Source: an uncultured Pseudohongiella sp.
Lineage (GTDB): Bacteria > Pseudomonadota > Gammaproteobacteria > Pseudomonadales > Pseudohongiellaceae
Length of the DNA: 64,000 nucleotides
Reading direction: 5' to 3'
Assembly: GCA_951812715.1 (NCBI GenBank)
Contig: OX638323.1
Span: 3,142,577-3,206,576, forward strand
The translations under genes were made by a program, and so were the position numbers. The notes beneath the pieces were generated by a model. That model made no database searches. It was not told the DNA's origin and worked only from the letters and a program-made list of their open reading frames with translations. Below, one piece after another: positions 27,478 through 36,525 of this stretch (positions are counted from its first letter, which is position 1; each line of letters starts with the position of its first letter).

Positions 27478-28626
27478 TTGCGTATAGGCGATTGCAACAA
27501 TCCGGCGGATTTCCGCAAGCTGGCGCGAAAGCGGCTGCCGGCGCCGCTGTTCCATTACATTGACGGCGGCGCGGATGACGAGGTTACCTTGCGGCGCAAT
27601 ACCAGCGCCTTTGACAAGGTTCGGCTGATCCCCGACGCGCTGGCGGACCTGTCGAATCTCGATCTGTCGGTGAACGTGCTGGGTCAGGATCTGGACTGGC
27701 CGGTGTTCTGCTCGCCGACGGCGATGTCGCGGCTGTTTCATCATCATGGCGAGAACGCGGTATGCCGCGCCGCTCACAGGCACGGCACCATGTACAGCCT
27801 GTCAACGATCTCAACCACCAGCATCGAGGAGATCGGCGCGCAGACTCCCGGTCCCAAATGCTTCCAGTTGTATATCCACAAGGATCGGGCAATGAGCTGG
27901 GATTTCATCGACCGCTGCAAGGAGGCGAATTTTTCCGCCATCTGCCTGACCGTGGATACCCTGGTGGCGGGCAATCGGGAGCGCGATCTGCATAGCGGCA
28001 TGACCACGCCGCCGCGTTTCACGCTGTCCAGCATGTTGAGTTTTTTCACCCATCCGCATTGGAGCGTCAACTATCTGACTTCGAAGAAATTCGAGCTCGC
28101 CAACGTGTCCGCCACTATAGAAGAAGGCACGCGCAAACTGATCTCGGTCATCGATTACATCAACAGTCAGTTCGACCGTTCGATCACCTGGAAGGACGCC
28201 GAACAAGCGATCCAGCGCTGGGGCGGGCCGTTCGCCATCAAGGGCGTAATGTCGATTGACGATGCCCGCCGGGCGGTGGATATCGGCGCCAGCGCCATCA
28301 TGATTTCCAACCATGGCGGCCGTCAACTCGACGGCGCCACGGCGCCTTTCGATCAACTTGGCCCCATCGTCGATGCGGTGGGCGACCGCATCGAAGTCAT
28401 ACTCGACGGCGGCGTGCGCCGTGGCACTCATGTATTGAAGGCGCTGGCCATGGGCGCCAGGGCTTGCATGATCGGTCGGGGCTATCTGTACGCGCTCGCG
28501 GCCGGCGGCGAGCCGGCGGTCGACCGCGCCCTGAGCAAGTTGCGGGATGAGATCGAACGCGACATGATCCTGATGGGCTGCAACTCGGTGAAGCGGCTGA
28601 ACCGCTCCCGGCTGCATTTCGACTAG
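27478..28626 (+). CDS. lldD: FMN-dependent alpha-hydroxy-acid dehydrogenase (L-lactate dehydrogenase type)
   Basis: 382 residues from a TTG start with GAGGAGAGAAAC upstream. It is a TIM-barrel flavoprotein: LFHYIDGGADDEVTLRRN, TAMSRLFHHHGENAVCRA, YSLSTISTTSIEEI, the FQLYIHKDR strand, and the catalytic SNHGGRQLDGATAPFDQL with DGGVRRGTHVLKALAMGA for FMN phosphate. This fits respiratory L-lactate dehydrogenase or a close hydroxy-acid oxidase such as MdlB; the exact substrate is not certain. It converges with ydbL, four bases away, without a terminator. Confidence 0.87.
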   Translation: MRIGDCNNPADFRKLARKRLPAPLFHYIDGGADDEVTLRRNTSAFDKVRLIPDALADLSNLDLSVNVLGQDLDWPVFCSPTAMSRLFHHHGENAVCRAAHRHGTMYSLSTISTTSIEEIGAQTPGPKCFQLYIHKDRAMSWDFIDRCKEANFSAICLTVDTLVAGNRERDLHSGMTTPPRFTLSSMLSFFTHPHWSVNYLTSKKFELANVSATIEEGTRKLISVIDYINSQFDRSITWKDAEQAIQRWGGPFAIKGVMSIDDARRAVDIGASAIMISNHGGRQLDGATAPFDQLGPIVDAVGDRIEVILDGGVRRGTHVLKALAMGARACMIGRGYLYALAAGGEPAVDRALSKLRDEIERDMILMGCNSVKRLNRSRLHFD

Positions 28627-28630
28627 CGGT

Positions 28631-28966
28631 TTATTTCTTTACCCATCCGCCGTTTGCGTCCTGCACATAATGGCCGGGGCGCGTTGCCCGCACGGCCCGT
28701 TCCCAGGCCAGGGCCGCCACCTGCTCTAGCGCTACGCCGTTGTCGCGGGCGATCTGTGCATAACGCCGGCGCCGCTCTTCGTTGACTTCGCGCAGGAGAT
28801 CGCGAACTTCGGCGGCGGCAGTGCCGGCCACGAGGCCGACATAGCCGTCGCGCTGTTCCCCCACTAAACCCTGTTCCTTTGCCTCCTGCAAGCTAATGGC
28901 CCAGACCGGCCCGGCCAGAAGCAGTCCAAGTATTGCAATCGCGGCCCATGCGGTGAGTTTTCTCAT
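28631..28966 (-). CDS. ydbL: YdbL-family (DUF1318) periplasmic protein
   Basis: 111 residues with a signal peptide (AAIAILGLLLAGPVWAI). DUF1318 features are SLQEAKEQGLVGEQRDGYVG and EVNEERRRRYAQIARDNGV, ending in WERAVRATRPGHYVQDANGGWVKK. In E. coli ydbH-ynbE-ydbL are one operon; YdbH and YnbE are reported to act together in outer-membrane lipid homeostasis, with YdbL a modulator. Here it follows ynbE by nine bases with an AGGAGA site, but ydbH lies 4 kb away. Confidence 0.88.
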   Translation of the reverse strand: MRKLTAWAAIAILGLLLAGPVWAISLQEAKEQGLVGEQRDGYVGLVAGTAAAEVRDLLREVNEERRRRYAQIARDNGVALEQVAALAWERAVRATRPGHYVQDANGGWVKK

Positions 28967-28975
28967 GAGCGTCTC

Positions 28976-29158
28976 CTAGAACAGCCCGCTATCTTCGCTG
29001 AATAATGCATCAAGTTCCTCTTCCACTTGCACTCGTATTTCGTGCTCAATGCGCACGTTCAGATTGATAGTGATCGGTTCCGTCGGCATGGCCACCTGGA
29101 CGGTTGGCGTACAGGCCGCGAAGGCGAGCAGCAACGCGGTTATCCGCATCAAGTTCAT
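28976..29158 (-). CDS. ynbE: YnbE-family outer-membrane lipoprotein
   Basis: 60 residues. A lipobox-like end of the signal peptide (LLLAFAAC, Cys ~16) is followed by TPTVQVAMPTEPITINLNVRIEHEIRV, the beta-strand segment that in YnbE relatives is thought to extend the YdbH bridge. The first gene of a two-gene minus-strand unit with ydbL. The same INLNVNI-type strand occurs at the C-terminus of the YdbH homologue at 33236-35236, consistent with strand pairing. Confidence 0.85.
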   Translation of the reverse strand: MNLMRITALLLAFAACTPTVQVAMPTEPITINLNVRIEHEIRVQVEEELDALFSEDSGLF

Positions 29159-29177
29159 TGCGAGGATTCCTTGCTAT

Positions 29178-29271
29178 CCGCCCTATTCGGGCGGGCCGGT
29201 TCAGTACTTGTCGGCATTATCGCGACATAGCATTAACCAGGGCTGAACGCGATTGACCTGGCCCGCCCGAA
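29178..29271. repeat. Inverted repeats in the ynbE/dehydratase divergent spacer
   Basis: TTCGGGCGGGCC (29186-29197) is repeated in inverse as GGCCCGCCCGAA (29260-29271), a perfect 12-bp match 62 bases apart. The left arm can alternatively fold with CCGCCC (29178-29183) into a local 6-bp hairpin, so two competing structures are possible between the divergent genes. Confidence 0.6.
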
Positions 29272-29311
29272 AGTGCCAGAATTGCGCGCTTCGATACGGG
29301 GGGTATGATTG

Positions 29312-30280
29312 ATGTTTGACTTGCAAGGACTTCGTCAGGCACAGGATGTCGTTGCGCGGCATATGCCACCGACACCACAGTTTCGCTGGCCCGGATTATG
29401 TGGGCTCGCGGGCTGTGAAGTTTGGCTGAAGCACGAAAACCATACGCCTATCGGCGCATTCAAGGTGCGCGGTGGTCTGGTGCTGCTCGACGAATTGCAG
29501 CGCGGGTCTGGCTTGCCGTCCAAGATCATAACCGCGACGCGGGGCAATCACGGTCAGAGCATTCCCTATGCGGCCTGCCGTCTTGGAGTTCCGGTAACGG
29601 TGTACGCGCCGAAAGGCAACAGCGTGGAAAAGAACGCCGCCATGGCCGGCTGGGGCGCGGACCTGATTGAGTTCGGCGACGATTTCGAGGAGTCGCGGCT
29701 GGAATCGGTGCGCGCGGCCGAGACCGAAGGCGCGCTGGCGATACCGCCCTTTCATCACGCTCTGGTGCGCGGCGTGGCAACCTATGCGCTCGAACTGTTC
29801 GAAGCCGTCTCCGACCTCGATGCCGTTTACGTGCCTGTCGGCATGGGCTCGGGCGTCTGCGGCGTTATCCAGACGCGGGATCTGCTTGGGCTGAATACCG
29901 AGGTTATTGGCGTGGTCGCGGAAAATGCGGCTGCCATGGCGCGCAGTCTGGAAGCCGGCAAGGTCGTCGCGACCGAATCCGTCGACACTTTCGCCGACGG
30001 CATGGCCTGCCGGGTGCCGATGGAAGAACCGTTCGACATCGTGCGCAAAGGCGCGGCCCGAATCGTCGAAGTCAGCGAGGAGGAGATCGCCGAATCCATG
30101 CGCATGTTGTATCGCCACACCCACAATCTCGCCGAAGGCTCCGGCGCGGCCGCTTTCGCCGCGCTGATGCAGGAACGGGAACAGCAGGCGGGGCGCAAAA
30201 TCGGAGTGATTCTCACCGGCGGCAATGTCGATGCCGAAGTATTCCACACCGTACTCGCGGGCGGGGTGCCGAAATCATAA
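29312..30280 (+). CDS. PLP-dependent threonine/serine dehydratase-family enzyme
   Basis: 322 residues from ATG 29312. A fold-type II PLP enzyme: LKHENHTPIGAFKVRGG holds the PLP lysine; TATRGNHGQSIPYAACRLG binds the substrate carboxylate; PVGMGSGVCG binds the PLP phosphate. There is no C-terminal ACT domain, so it is the short catabolic/racemase-like type (threo-3-hydroxyaspartate dehydratase, serine racemase or degradative threonine dehydratase); these cannot be separated here. Confidence 0.87.
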   Translation: MFDLQGLRQAQDVVARHMPPTPQFRWPGLCGLAGCEVWLKHENHTPIGAFKVRGGLVLLDELQRGSGLPSKIITATRGNHGQSIPYAACRLGVPVTVYAPKGNSVEKNAAMAGWGADLIEFGDDFEESRLESVRAAETEGALAIPPFHHALVRGVATYALELFEAVSDLDAVYVPVGMGSGVCGVIQTRDLLGLNTEVIGVVAENAAAMARSLEAGKVVATESVDTFADGMACRVPMEEPFDIVRKGAARIVEVSEEEIAESMRMLYRHTHNLAEGSGAAAFAALMQEREQQAGRKIGVILTGGNVDAEVFHTVLAGGVPKS

Positions 30281-30414
30281 CCCTGAGATGACGACTCAAG
30301 TTCAGATGCCGCGGCGCGGGCTAAGCCGATCCAGGGTCCCGACCCGATAACCTGGCGGCAAGTTCTGCCCGGCTTGTCGTCCAGCGCCGGATATAGCGGA
30401 ATGGACTACCCGCG

Positions 30415-31182
30415 CTAACGGTGATTCCACCAGGCAAGATCCGAAAACGCCCGTAAATCCAGCTCGTGAGTCCACGCGGATCTATGCTGTTGCGAAACGT
30501 GAAAGTATGTTTCCGCCATCTTTTCCGGAAGCAGCAAACCGTCCTTGTCCAGGCCGCGTTTTTCGCGCAGCTTCTGAAACGCCTCTTTCCCCAGCATCTT
30601 GCCGAGAGTGTCGGGCGCATCGACAGCCCCATCGACCAATATGTGCGCCACGTGTATCCCTTTGGGGGCATACTCGGCGTTCAGTGACTGGCACAGCATG
30701 CGGCGGCCGCCCATTGCGGCGGCGTGAGAATGTTGGCCGGCGTTGCCACGGACCGCCGCCGTCGCGGAGGTGACGAGAAACGTGCCGCTACCTCGCTGCT
30801 CCATTTTGGGGAGCAGTACCTTCGCCATCCGAAACAAGGCGAAGGTCGCCATTCGCCAGCCCAGCTCGAATGCCTTGTGACTCGTGTCCTCCAATGAGCG
30901 ATTGCCGATCTGGGCGCCAAGGTTGAACAGGACTACCTCGATCGGGCCAATCTCGTTCTCGATGATTTCAATGCGCTCCTCGACCGCATTTTCGGCCACG
31001 GCGTTGAGCAGAAAGCCGGTTGCATTGCCACCGTCCGCGCGAATCTCCGCGACCAGCTTCCGCAGCCCTTCTTCATCGGTGCGCCGGCACAATACCGCGT
31101 GGTAGCCTTCCCTGGCGAACCTCTTCGCGACGCTGCCGCCAATGCCCGCTCCGGCGCCCATTACCAAACAAACAGGTTTCAT
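30415..31182 (-). CDS. SDR-family protein lacking the YxxxK catalytic pair
   Basis: 255 residues from ATG 31182, which overlaps the CaiB stop as ATGA and has GGGAG upstream. The Rossmann start CLVMGAGAGIGGSVAKRFA binds NAD(P). The serine region TSATAAV is present, but where SDRs have YxxxK this protein reads SHAAAMGGRRM, with His and Met at the two positions. It could be a non-catalytic or atypical SDR. It is the last gene of GST - CaiB - SDR. Confidence 0.8.
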   Translation of the reverse strand: MKPVCLVMGAGAGIGGSVAKRFAREGYHAVLCRRTDEEGLRKLVAEIRADGGNATGFLLNAVAENAVEERIEIIENEIGPIEVVLFNLGAQIGNRSLEDTSHKAFELGWRMATFALFRMAKVLLPKMEQRGSGTFLVTSATAAVRGNAGQHSHAAAMGGRRMLCQSLNAEYAPKGIHVAHILVDGAVDAPDTLGKMLGKEAFQKLREKRGLDKDGLLLPEKMAETYFHVSQQHRSAWTHELDLRAFSDLAWWNHR

Positions 31183-32372
31183 TCGCATTCTCCCGTGACA
31201 ATGACGCCATCCTCCACAAGTTGCCGCCGATCTTCTCTGGAATATCCAAGCCGCGCAAGTATATCGATCGAGTGTTCACCGAGTTTTGGCGCCGGACCGC
31301 GGGTCGCGCTCGGCGTCCTGCTGAATCGCGCCGCCGGGCGCGCCTGACGGACTTCGCCAAATCCCTCGTACTCGGTTCTGTCAATCGAATCGCTGGCGAC
31401 GATCTGTTCGTTGTCGAGTAATTCCATACGTCTCAGCAAAGGCGCATTGGGCACATCGTTTTCGTTCAGACGCGCAAGAATTTCTTCGCTCGGCCACTTG
31501 GAAATTTCTTCTCGGGTTATCTGCTTTCGAATTTGTGCGTTCCGCCCTCGAGCGCGCGCCGTCGAGAAACGCTCGTCATCCATGAGATCTTCGCGATCGA
31601 TCGCTCGGCACATCCCGACCCATTCCTTGTCGGATATGACGCCTGCCGTTATATGCCCGTCCAGGGTCGGGTATATCAGGTCCATCGAACCCGACCTTTC
31701 CGCCGGATCGAATCCGGCGTCCGCGTAGGTCAACCCGCCCATGCCCTCGGGCCAGAAGAAGGCGAGCATGGCGTCCAGCATGGACAGCTTGATGTGCTGC
31801 CCTTCACCAGACCTTTGCCTGTGAAACAACGCGCTCGAGACCGCCTGGGCCACGGTGAGCGCGGCAACCTTGTCCGCGATGATGACCCTGAACATTTCGG
31901 GTTCCCGGGTCAGGCGATGCGCTTGAATGTCGGTAGCGCCGGAAAGGGCTTGTATTACCGGGTCATACACACGTTGGTCGGAGTATGGTCCGGTTTCGCC
32001 AAAACCGCTGATCGAGACGTAGATGATGCGTTCGTTCCGGGAGCGAACCGCTGCTTCACCGAAGCCCATGCGTTCCATCGCCCCGGGGCGAAAGTTCTGC
32101 AGCAATACGTCGGCATTCTCGATGAGTCGCCAAAGTACCTTTTGCCCCGTCTCTTGCTTGAGATCCACGGCAATCGATTTCTTGCCGCGGTTACACGAGA
32201 AAAAAGTTGGCGGAAGTCCGTTCAGCGGCGGCCCCAGATAGCGCAATTGCTCGCCTCCCGGCGGCTCGACCTTGATGACTTCGGCGCCCTGGTCGGCCAG
32301 CATGGCCGCGGCCATCGGGCCGGAAACCATGCTGGTGAGATCGAGGACTTGCATATCTGCCAGCGGTCCCAT
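31179..32372 (-). CDS. CaiB/BaiF-family (class III) CoA-transferase
   Basis: 397 residues, usual length. Landmarks are LVSGPMAAAMLADQGAEVIKVEPPGG at the N-terminus, NRGKKSIAVDLK, NFRPGAMERMGF and the catalytic aspartate in VYDPVIQALSG. Class III CoA-transferases move CoA between organic acids (formyl, succinyl, carnitine, mesaconyl types). The start has GGAGG seven bases upstream and lies three bases after the GST gene. With the GST and SDR it forms a small catabolic unit of unknown substrate. Confidence 0.9.
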   Translation of the reverse strand: MGPLADMQVLDLTSMVSGPMAAAMLADQGAEVIKVEPPGGEQLRYLGPPLNGLPPTFFSCNRGKKSIAVDLKQETGQKVLWRLIENADVLLQNFRPGAMERMGFGEAAVRSRNERIIYVSISGFGETGPYSDQRVYDPVIQALSGATDIQAHRLTREPEMFRVIIADKVAALTVAQAVSSALFHRQRSGEGQHIKLSMLDAMLAFFWPEGMGGLTYADAGFDPAERSGSMDLIYPTLDGHITAGVISDKEWVGMCRAIDREDLMDDERFSTARARGRNAQIRKQITREEISKWPSEEILARLNENDVPNAPLLRRMELLDNEQIVASDSIDRTEYEGFGEVRQARPAARFSRTPSATRGPAPKLGEHSIDILARLGYSREDRRQLVEDGVIVTGECE

Positions 32373-32375
32373 TAT

Positions 32376-33026
32376 TCATCCTCCCCTGGATGCGGAGTAG
32401 TTGATGGCAATGGCCTTCTTGTAGGCCTCGCGTTGTGCGATCGAGTCTCTGTACGTCAGGAGCGAGTTCTCCAGCTCGAAGTCATATCGCGCCGCCCAAT
32501 CCAGACAGGACACCAGAATGATATCGGCCAGACCAAGCCGGTCGCCCACCACAAAGTCTCGGTTCTCAAGGTGAGCCGCAATCAAGGAAAGATGCCTGGA
32601 GGCATACGTTCTGGCGGATGCGACCGCTTGCGGGGCTTCACCGAATATTTGTTTGAGGGCGTCATGGCGGCGCATGACGTAGAGACTGGTTTCATCGAGT
32701 TCGCCATAAACATAGCATACCCATTCGTCCTCTTTAGCGCGCAACTCCAGGCATTCCGGGGCCGTGATCGTCGATCTGTCTCCATAACGGGCTATCAGAT
32801 AACGACTGATGGCTACGCTTTCAGAAAACACCAGTTCGCCATCGACCAGACAAGGCACCTTCTGTTTGGGATTAAGCCGCGTGTATTCTGCGGTTTGCGT
32901 CTCGCCAGTTCTTGGGCCAATGGGGACGTGTTGATAATTCAGACCCAGTTCTTCCGCTATCCAAACGGGTCTGAATGTTCTCGCCGTGCCCGCGCCCCAA
33001 ATTTTGATTGTCGGTAAATCATTCAT
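32376..33026 (-). CDS. Glutathione S-transferase-family protein
   Basis: 216 residues from ATG 33026 (MNDLPTIKIWGAGTARTFRP); an upstream extension is not protein-like. The thioredoxin-like N-terminal domain shows LNPKQKVPCLVDGELVFSESVAISRYL, the cis-Pro and glutathione-binding ES pair; the helical C-terminal domain shows FVVGDRLGLADIILVSCLDW. First gene of the GST - CaiB - SDR unit, which suggests a glutathione-linked detoxification or catabolic step. Confidence 0.9.
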   Translation of the reverse strand: MNDLPTIKIWGAGTARTFRPVWIAEELGLNYQHVPIGPRTGETQTAEYTRLNPKQKVPCLVDGELVFSESVAISRYLIARYGDRSTITAPECLELRAKEDEWVCYVYGELDETSLYVMRRHDALKQIFGEAPQAVASARTYASRHLSLIAAHLENRDFVVGDRLGLADIILVSCLDWAARYDFELENSLLTYRDSIAQREAYKKAIAINYSASRGG

Positions 33027-33235
33027 CGACTTCAACTTTGCTGCTCCGGCTCGAGCGCCGTGATCGATGGACGCCGCGACGATTGATGAATTTGATTTCG
33101 GCGAATCGTTCGATCGGCCGACTCGTTTCGTCATCCCGGTACAGGTCTTGATAGTCGGGATGGAACCTGTCATTACATTTTATTGTCATGTTGAGATTGT
33201 TCTTTTGATTGTTGGGAATCGAATCACCAAGTCTA

Positions 33236-35236
33236 TTACCGGTTCAAATGTTCTTCCAGAACGCGGGAAATTTCCCGGCCCGCGCGCAGGCTGCGCAGTA
33301 ATTCCGGAATATTGTCGGTAATGTTCACGTTCAAATTGATTGGCTGATCCGGATTGACGGTAGGATTGGTTCCGGTGATTCTGGTTTGCAGTCGCAGATC
33401 GCCGGATGCGTCCAGTTGCACGTAGCTGTTCAAGGTCTCGAAACGATAATCGGACAGCAACTCGTTGACAGTCCGCATGCGCGGGTCGCTCGCGGGCTGC
33501 CGCGGAGCGTATCGGACCGTTCCGCCCGGCTGCAGGGCGCCGATCAGACCGTCTTCGATGCGGACGCCATCGGGTTCGATGCGAATCGGGAGATAGCCGC
33601 TGACGCGGCCGGTTACGGCCAGATCGTCGTAGTTGGCAAGGCCGGTTACGGCGGCGAGGTCTATATCGGTCAAAACCAGATTCACGTCCGGCAGCGGTAA
33701 GCCGCGTTGCAGGCGCAGGGACGGCAGCGTGACCAGGCCGTCGAACCAGGCAGCTTGCAATTGCCGGATTTCGAGCACTTCGCCAGCGCTGTCGAAACTG
33801 TAGTTCCAGCGCAGTTCCTCCAGTGGCAGTCCGGGATCGATTCGAGCCAGCGTCGCTTCGAGCGGCGCCGCGTTGCGCAAGGCGAATTCCTGGGTGAGTT
33901 CGATATTCACATCGGTATCGAGATCGAAGAAGGCGGTTTCCGCGAAAAATCCGCTCAGATCTTCAAGCCGAAGTAACATGCCGCCATCAAAACTGCCGCC
34001 GGTCCACTCGATGCCGCCGGCGCCGGCGATGGCGCCGGCCACCACATCGCCTTGCGGCGATTCCAGTGACAGAAACGAAGACAAGGGCTTGTCGCTACTC
34101 AAGCGGAATTCATGTACTTCGATATCCGCAAATCCCGCGGCATCGTCAAAACGATGCAACAATTCCAAGCTTACGCGCGCGGTTTCCGCTATAGCGACAG
34201 TGGGTGTCCCTTGCGGCTCGGTGGGTGTCCCTTGTGGCTCGAAGGCGAGCGTGGCGGCGCCGCGAAGGCCGCTGCCGCTCAATTGCCACGAGCCATAGAG
34301 GCGTGCCGGAGCGAGATAGGGTAACTCCAGCAAGTTTGAATCGAAATAGCTCAGCGCGTACCAGCGCCCGGCTTCCAGCGCGCCCGCGCGCCAATAACGC
34401 ACAACGACCTGGTCGAGCTGCAACCGTGCGCGCACGGCGGTCAGCTCGTTCATGATCAGTTCGGGTGCGTCAAGGAACAGGCCGGGGGAGGTGAACGTGA
34501 AATCCGAATCCGCCAATTTCAACCCGAAGGGACCGGCAACTTCAACGTTTCCCGCGGGCAGACCCTCGTCGATCTCGAACAGGACTCCCAGTTCCCTCGG
34601 CGACAGCGAGGCCTCTACAGCGCCATCGATGACATCGCCGGCCACAATGCCTTCAAAACTGGTTTGCAGACCGCCCGGTCCGGCCAGATTGCCGCTGATA
34701 TCGTCCGCGCCGGCGCTTGAGAGTCGCAGGGAAATGGGCCATGGAGACTCAGTTTCGAATTCGACGCGTAGCGGGGCGATTGCGGCGAGCAATCGGCCGC
34801 TGAATTCTGTTGCTCCGGCGGCAATGCGCAGCTCTTCGATTTCCAATCCGCCAAGGGGCAGTTCATGCAAGGTTTCCAGCATCGCGGCTAGTTCAGGCAC
34901 TGTCCCCGCTCCACCTGCCGCTGGTAAGGGAACTTCCAGGCGCAGACGGGAAATTTCGACTTGTCCAATTCGCGGTAAGGCGAAATCCGCCCGAATTCCC
35001 GCAGCTTCGAGCGTAATTTCCTCATTGGCCAGGATCAATCCCTCGAGATCGAGGCCGCTTAACCCCAACTCCAACCCATCGAGCCGGCGCATTTCAATGC
35101 CGAGCGAATCAAGGTATCGCCGAGCGGTCCAGCCGGCGAGAGGCTCGGCATACAGCCAGATAAGGGCGGCAGGGAGGAACAACAGTAGCGGCGCCAGCCA
35201 TAAGCCCCGCCTTTTACCGCTGCTCCTGCCTGTCAT
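33236..35236 (-). CDS. ydbH: YdbH-family intermembrane (AsmA-like) protein
   Basis: 666 residues, somewhat shorter than E. coli YdbH (about 880). One N-terminal membrane helix (LWLAPLLLFLPAALIWLYAEP) is followed by a long beta-rich periplasmic region of repeated strands as in AsmA-like bridges, and by the family end with IEDGLIGALQPGGTVRYAP, LQTRITGTNPTVNPDQPINL and a short helix. YdbH spans the periplasm and pairs with YnbE; here the partner genes lie at 28631-29158. A 21-bp direct repeat around 34199-34240 duplicates the peptide EPQGTPT. Confidence 0.82.
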   Translation of the reverse strand: MTGRSSGKRRGLWLAPLLLFLPAALIWLYAEPLAGWTARRYLDSLGIEMRRLDGLELGLSGLDLEGLILANEEITLEAAGIRADFALPRIGQVEISRLRLEVPLPAAGGAGTVPELAAMLETLHELPLGGLEIEELRIAAGATEFSGRLLAAIAPLRVEFETESPWPISLRLSSAGADDISGNLAGPGGLQTSFEGIVAGDVIDGAVEASLSPRELGVLFEIDEGLPAGNVEVAGPFGLKLADSDFTFTSPGLFLDAPELIMNELTAVRARLQLDQVVVRYWRAGALEAGRWYALSYFDSNLLELPYLAPARLYGSWQLSGSGLRGAATLAFEPQGTPTEPQGTPTVAIAETARVSLELLHRFDDAAGFADIEVHEFRLSSDKPLSSFLSLESPQGDVVAGAIAGAGGIEWTGGSFDGGMLLRLEDLSGFFAETAFFDLDTDVNIELTQEFALRNAAPLEATLARIDPGLPLEELRWNYSFDSAGEVLEIRQLQAAWFDGLVTLPSLRLQRGLPLPDVNLVLTDIDLAAVTGLANYDDLAVTGRVSGYLPIRIEPDGVRIEDGLIGALQPGGTVRYAPRQPASDPRMRTVNELLSDYRFETLNSYVQLDASGDLRLQTRITGTNPTVNPDQPINLNVNITDNIPELLRSLRAGREISRVLEEHLNR

Positions 35237-35294
35237 GGCTGCATTTCGAAAGATCGTCCGGCCGGGGCTTACGGCCCAGCCGATGGCGTAGGCG

Positions 35295-36476
35295 TTACAT
35301 AGGCTGCGACATGATCATGGCGTGTTGCATGTCCATCGCCGAGCGACTGCGGTTGCGTTCGGACTGCATCAACTCGCCTACCGCCGGCCCCCCCTGGTTG
35401 TAGATGCCGCCGCGCAAGGCAAACAGCAGATAGTTCATGGTGTCGGTCAGGTTTTCCGACTTGTTGGTGAAATCCGCGGTATAGACCGCGATCAGTTCCG
35501 GCCGATTGTCGAGATTGGGGTAGGCCAGGATGTCGGTAACGATAGTTTCCAGCACGTTCAGATTGTCGAGAATGATCGCCGCTTCCATGGATTGGCTGTA
35601 CAGATTGGGGGCAATGGCCGGCGCCATGGGCAATTCGACCGGTGCGGGAAACATGGTCATGCCGCCGGCGGAGCCCAGCTTGTTCCAGAAGCGTTCCATC
35701 GCCGTGGCTACGCCGCCGCTGACATTACTATCCACGGTCTCGAGCACTACCGCTTCCAGGGCGGCCAGTCGCAGCCATTGGTTTGACCAGAGAAATCCCC
35801 GCAGTAGCGGAAACCCGGTCTGGAAAGCCGAAGCCTGGGGATGAGTAAGCAGCAGGCCGACGTTTTTCGGCGTGCTGGATACCGAGTGCATATCGTCGGA
35901 CATGTATTCGGCGACTGCTTCTTGCACCGCGGCTCTTTTGTCGGAGATCGAATCGTCCAGGTAGATGGCGAACAAGCGGCTTTCGAAGCGATGGCCGCGC
36001 TCGATGATTTCCGCGGCACGGCGGTCCAGCGCCGCGCCGTTCCGGAACGAGATGGCGGCTTCCGCGGGATCGTGTTGCTGTCGCAATTGCGCCAGCAAGG
36101 CGACGCGAACTTCGGTTTCGCGTTCGCCATAGGGATTGTCCATGTCCATGGACATCGCTGCTTCGCCGGCGCTGTGTCCGCCCATGGCCATCATTTCCCG
36201 CATGGTCATATTGGCCATCGTTTCCAGATGCATGGCCAGTTCCATGCGTGCGTTCATCGTTTCCGGATCGGCATTGATTTCGGCGATGGCGTCGAGCGCC
36301 GCGGCCTGGGTCACGTCGAAGGCATTGAACAGATCAGCGAGATCTGGATAGGCGTCGCGAATGGTCTCATCGGCCTGAGCCCAGACCGCGCCGGCCACTC
36401 CAAGCGCCAGACCGAAAGCGGCGGCCTGGCCGAAAATTCGGGTGACAGTCAACCAGGAGTTTCTTTTGAAGGTCAT
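35295..36476 (-). CDS. Methionine-rich secreted protein of unknown function
   Basis: 393 residues with a signal peptide (FGLALGVAGAVWAQA). No family is recognised. Two Met-rich stretches stand out: METMANMTMREMMAMGG with GEAAMSMDMD after it (about residues 85-113), and MDMQHAMIMSQPM at the C-terminus. The rest is mostly helical. Methionine clusters of this kind bind Cu(I) or Ag(I) in known periplasmic proteins, but that is only a suggestion. It lies between ydbH (58 bases downstream) and a multi-hairpin repeat. Confidence 0.75.
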   Translation of the reverse strand: MTFKRNSWLTVTRIFGQAAAFGLALGVAGAVWAQADETIRDAYPDLADLFNAFDVTQAAALDAIAEINADPETMNARMELAMHLETMANMTMREMMAMGGHSAGEAAMSMDMDNPYGERETEVRVALLAQLRQQHDPAEAAISFRNGAALDRRAAEIIERGHRFESRLFAIYLDDSISDKRAAVQEAVAEYMSDDMHSVSSTPKNVGLLLTHPQASAFQTGFPLLRGFLWSNQWLRLAALEAVVLETVDSNVSGGVATAMERFWNKLGSAGGMTMFPAPVELPMAPAIAPNLYSQSMEAAIILDNLNVLETIVTDILAYPNLDNRPELIAVYTADFTNKSENLTDTMNYLLFALRGGIYNQGGPAVGELMQSERNRSRSAMDMQHAMIMSQPM

Positions 36477-36525
36477 AATTGATTCCCCATAGACTTGATC
36501 GTCGAGTGCTTGCGCGCAAACCGCA

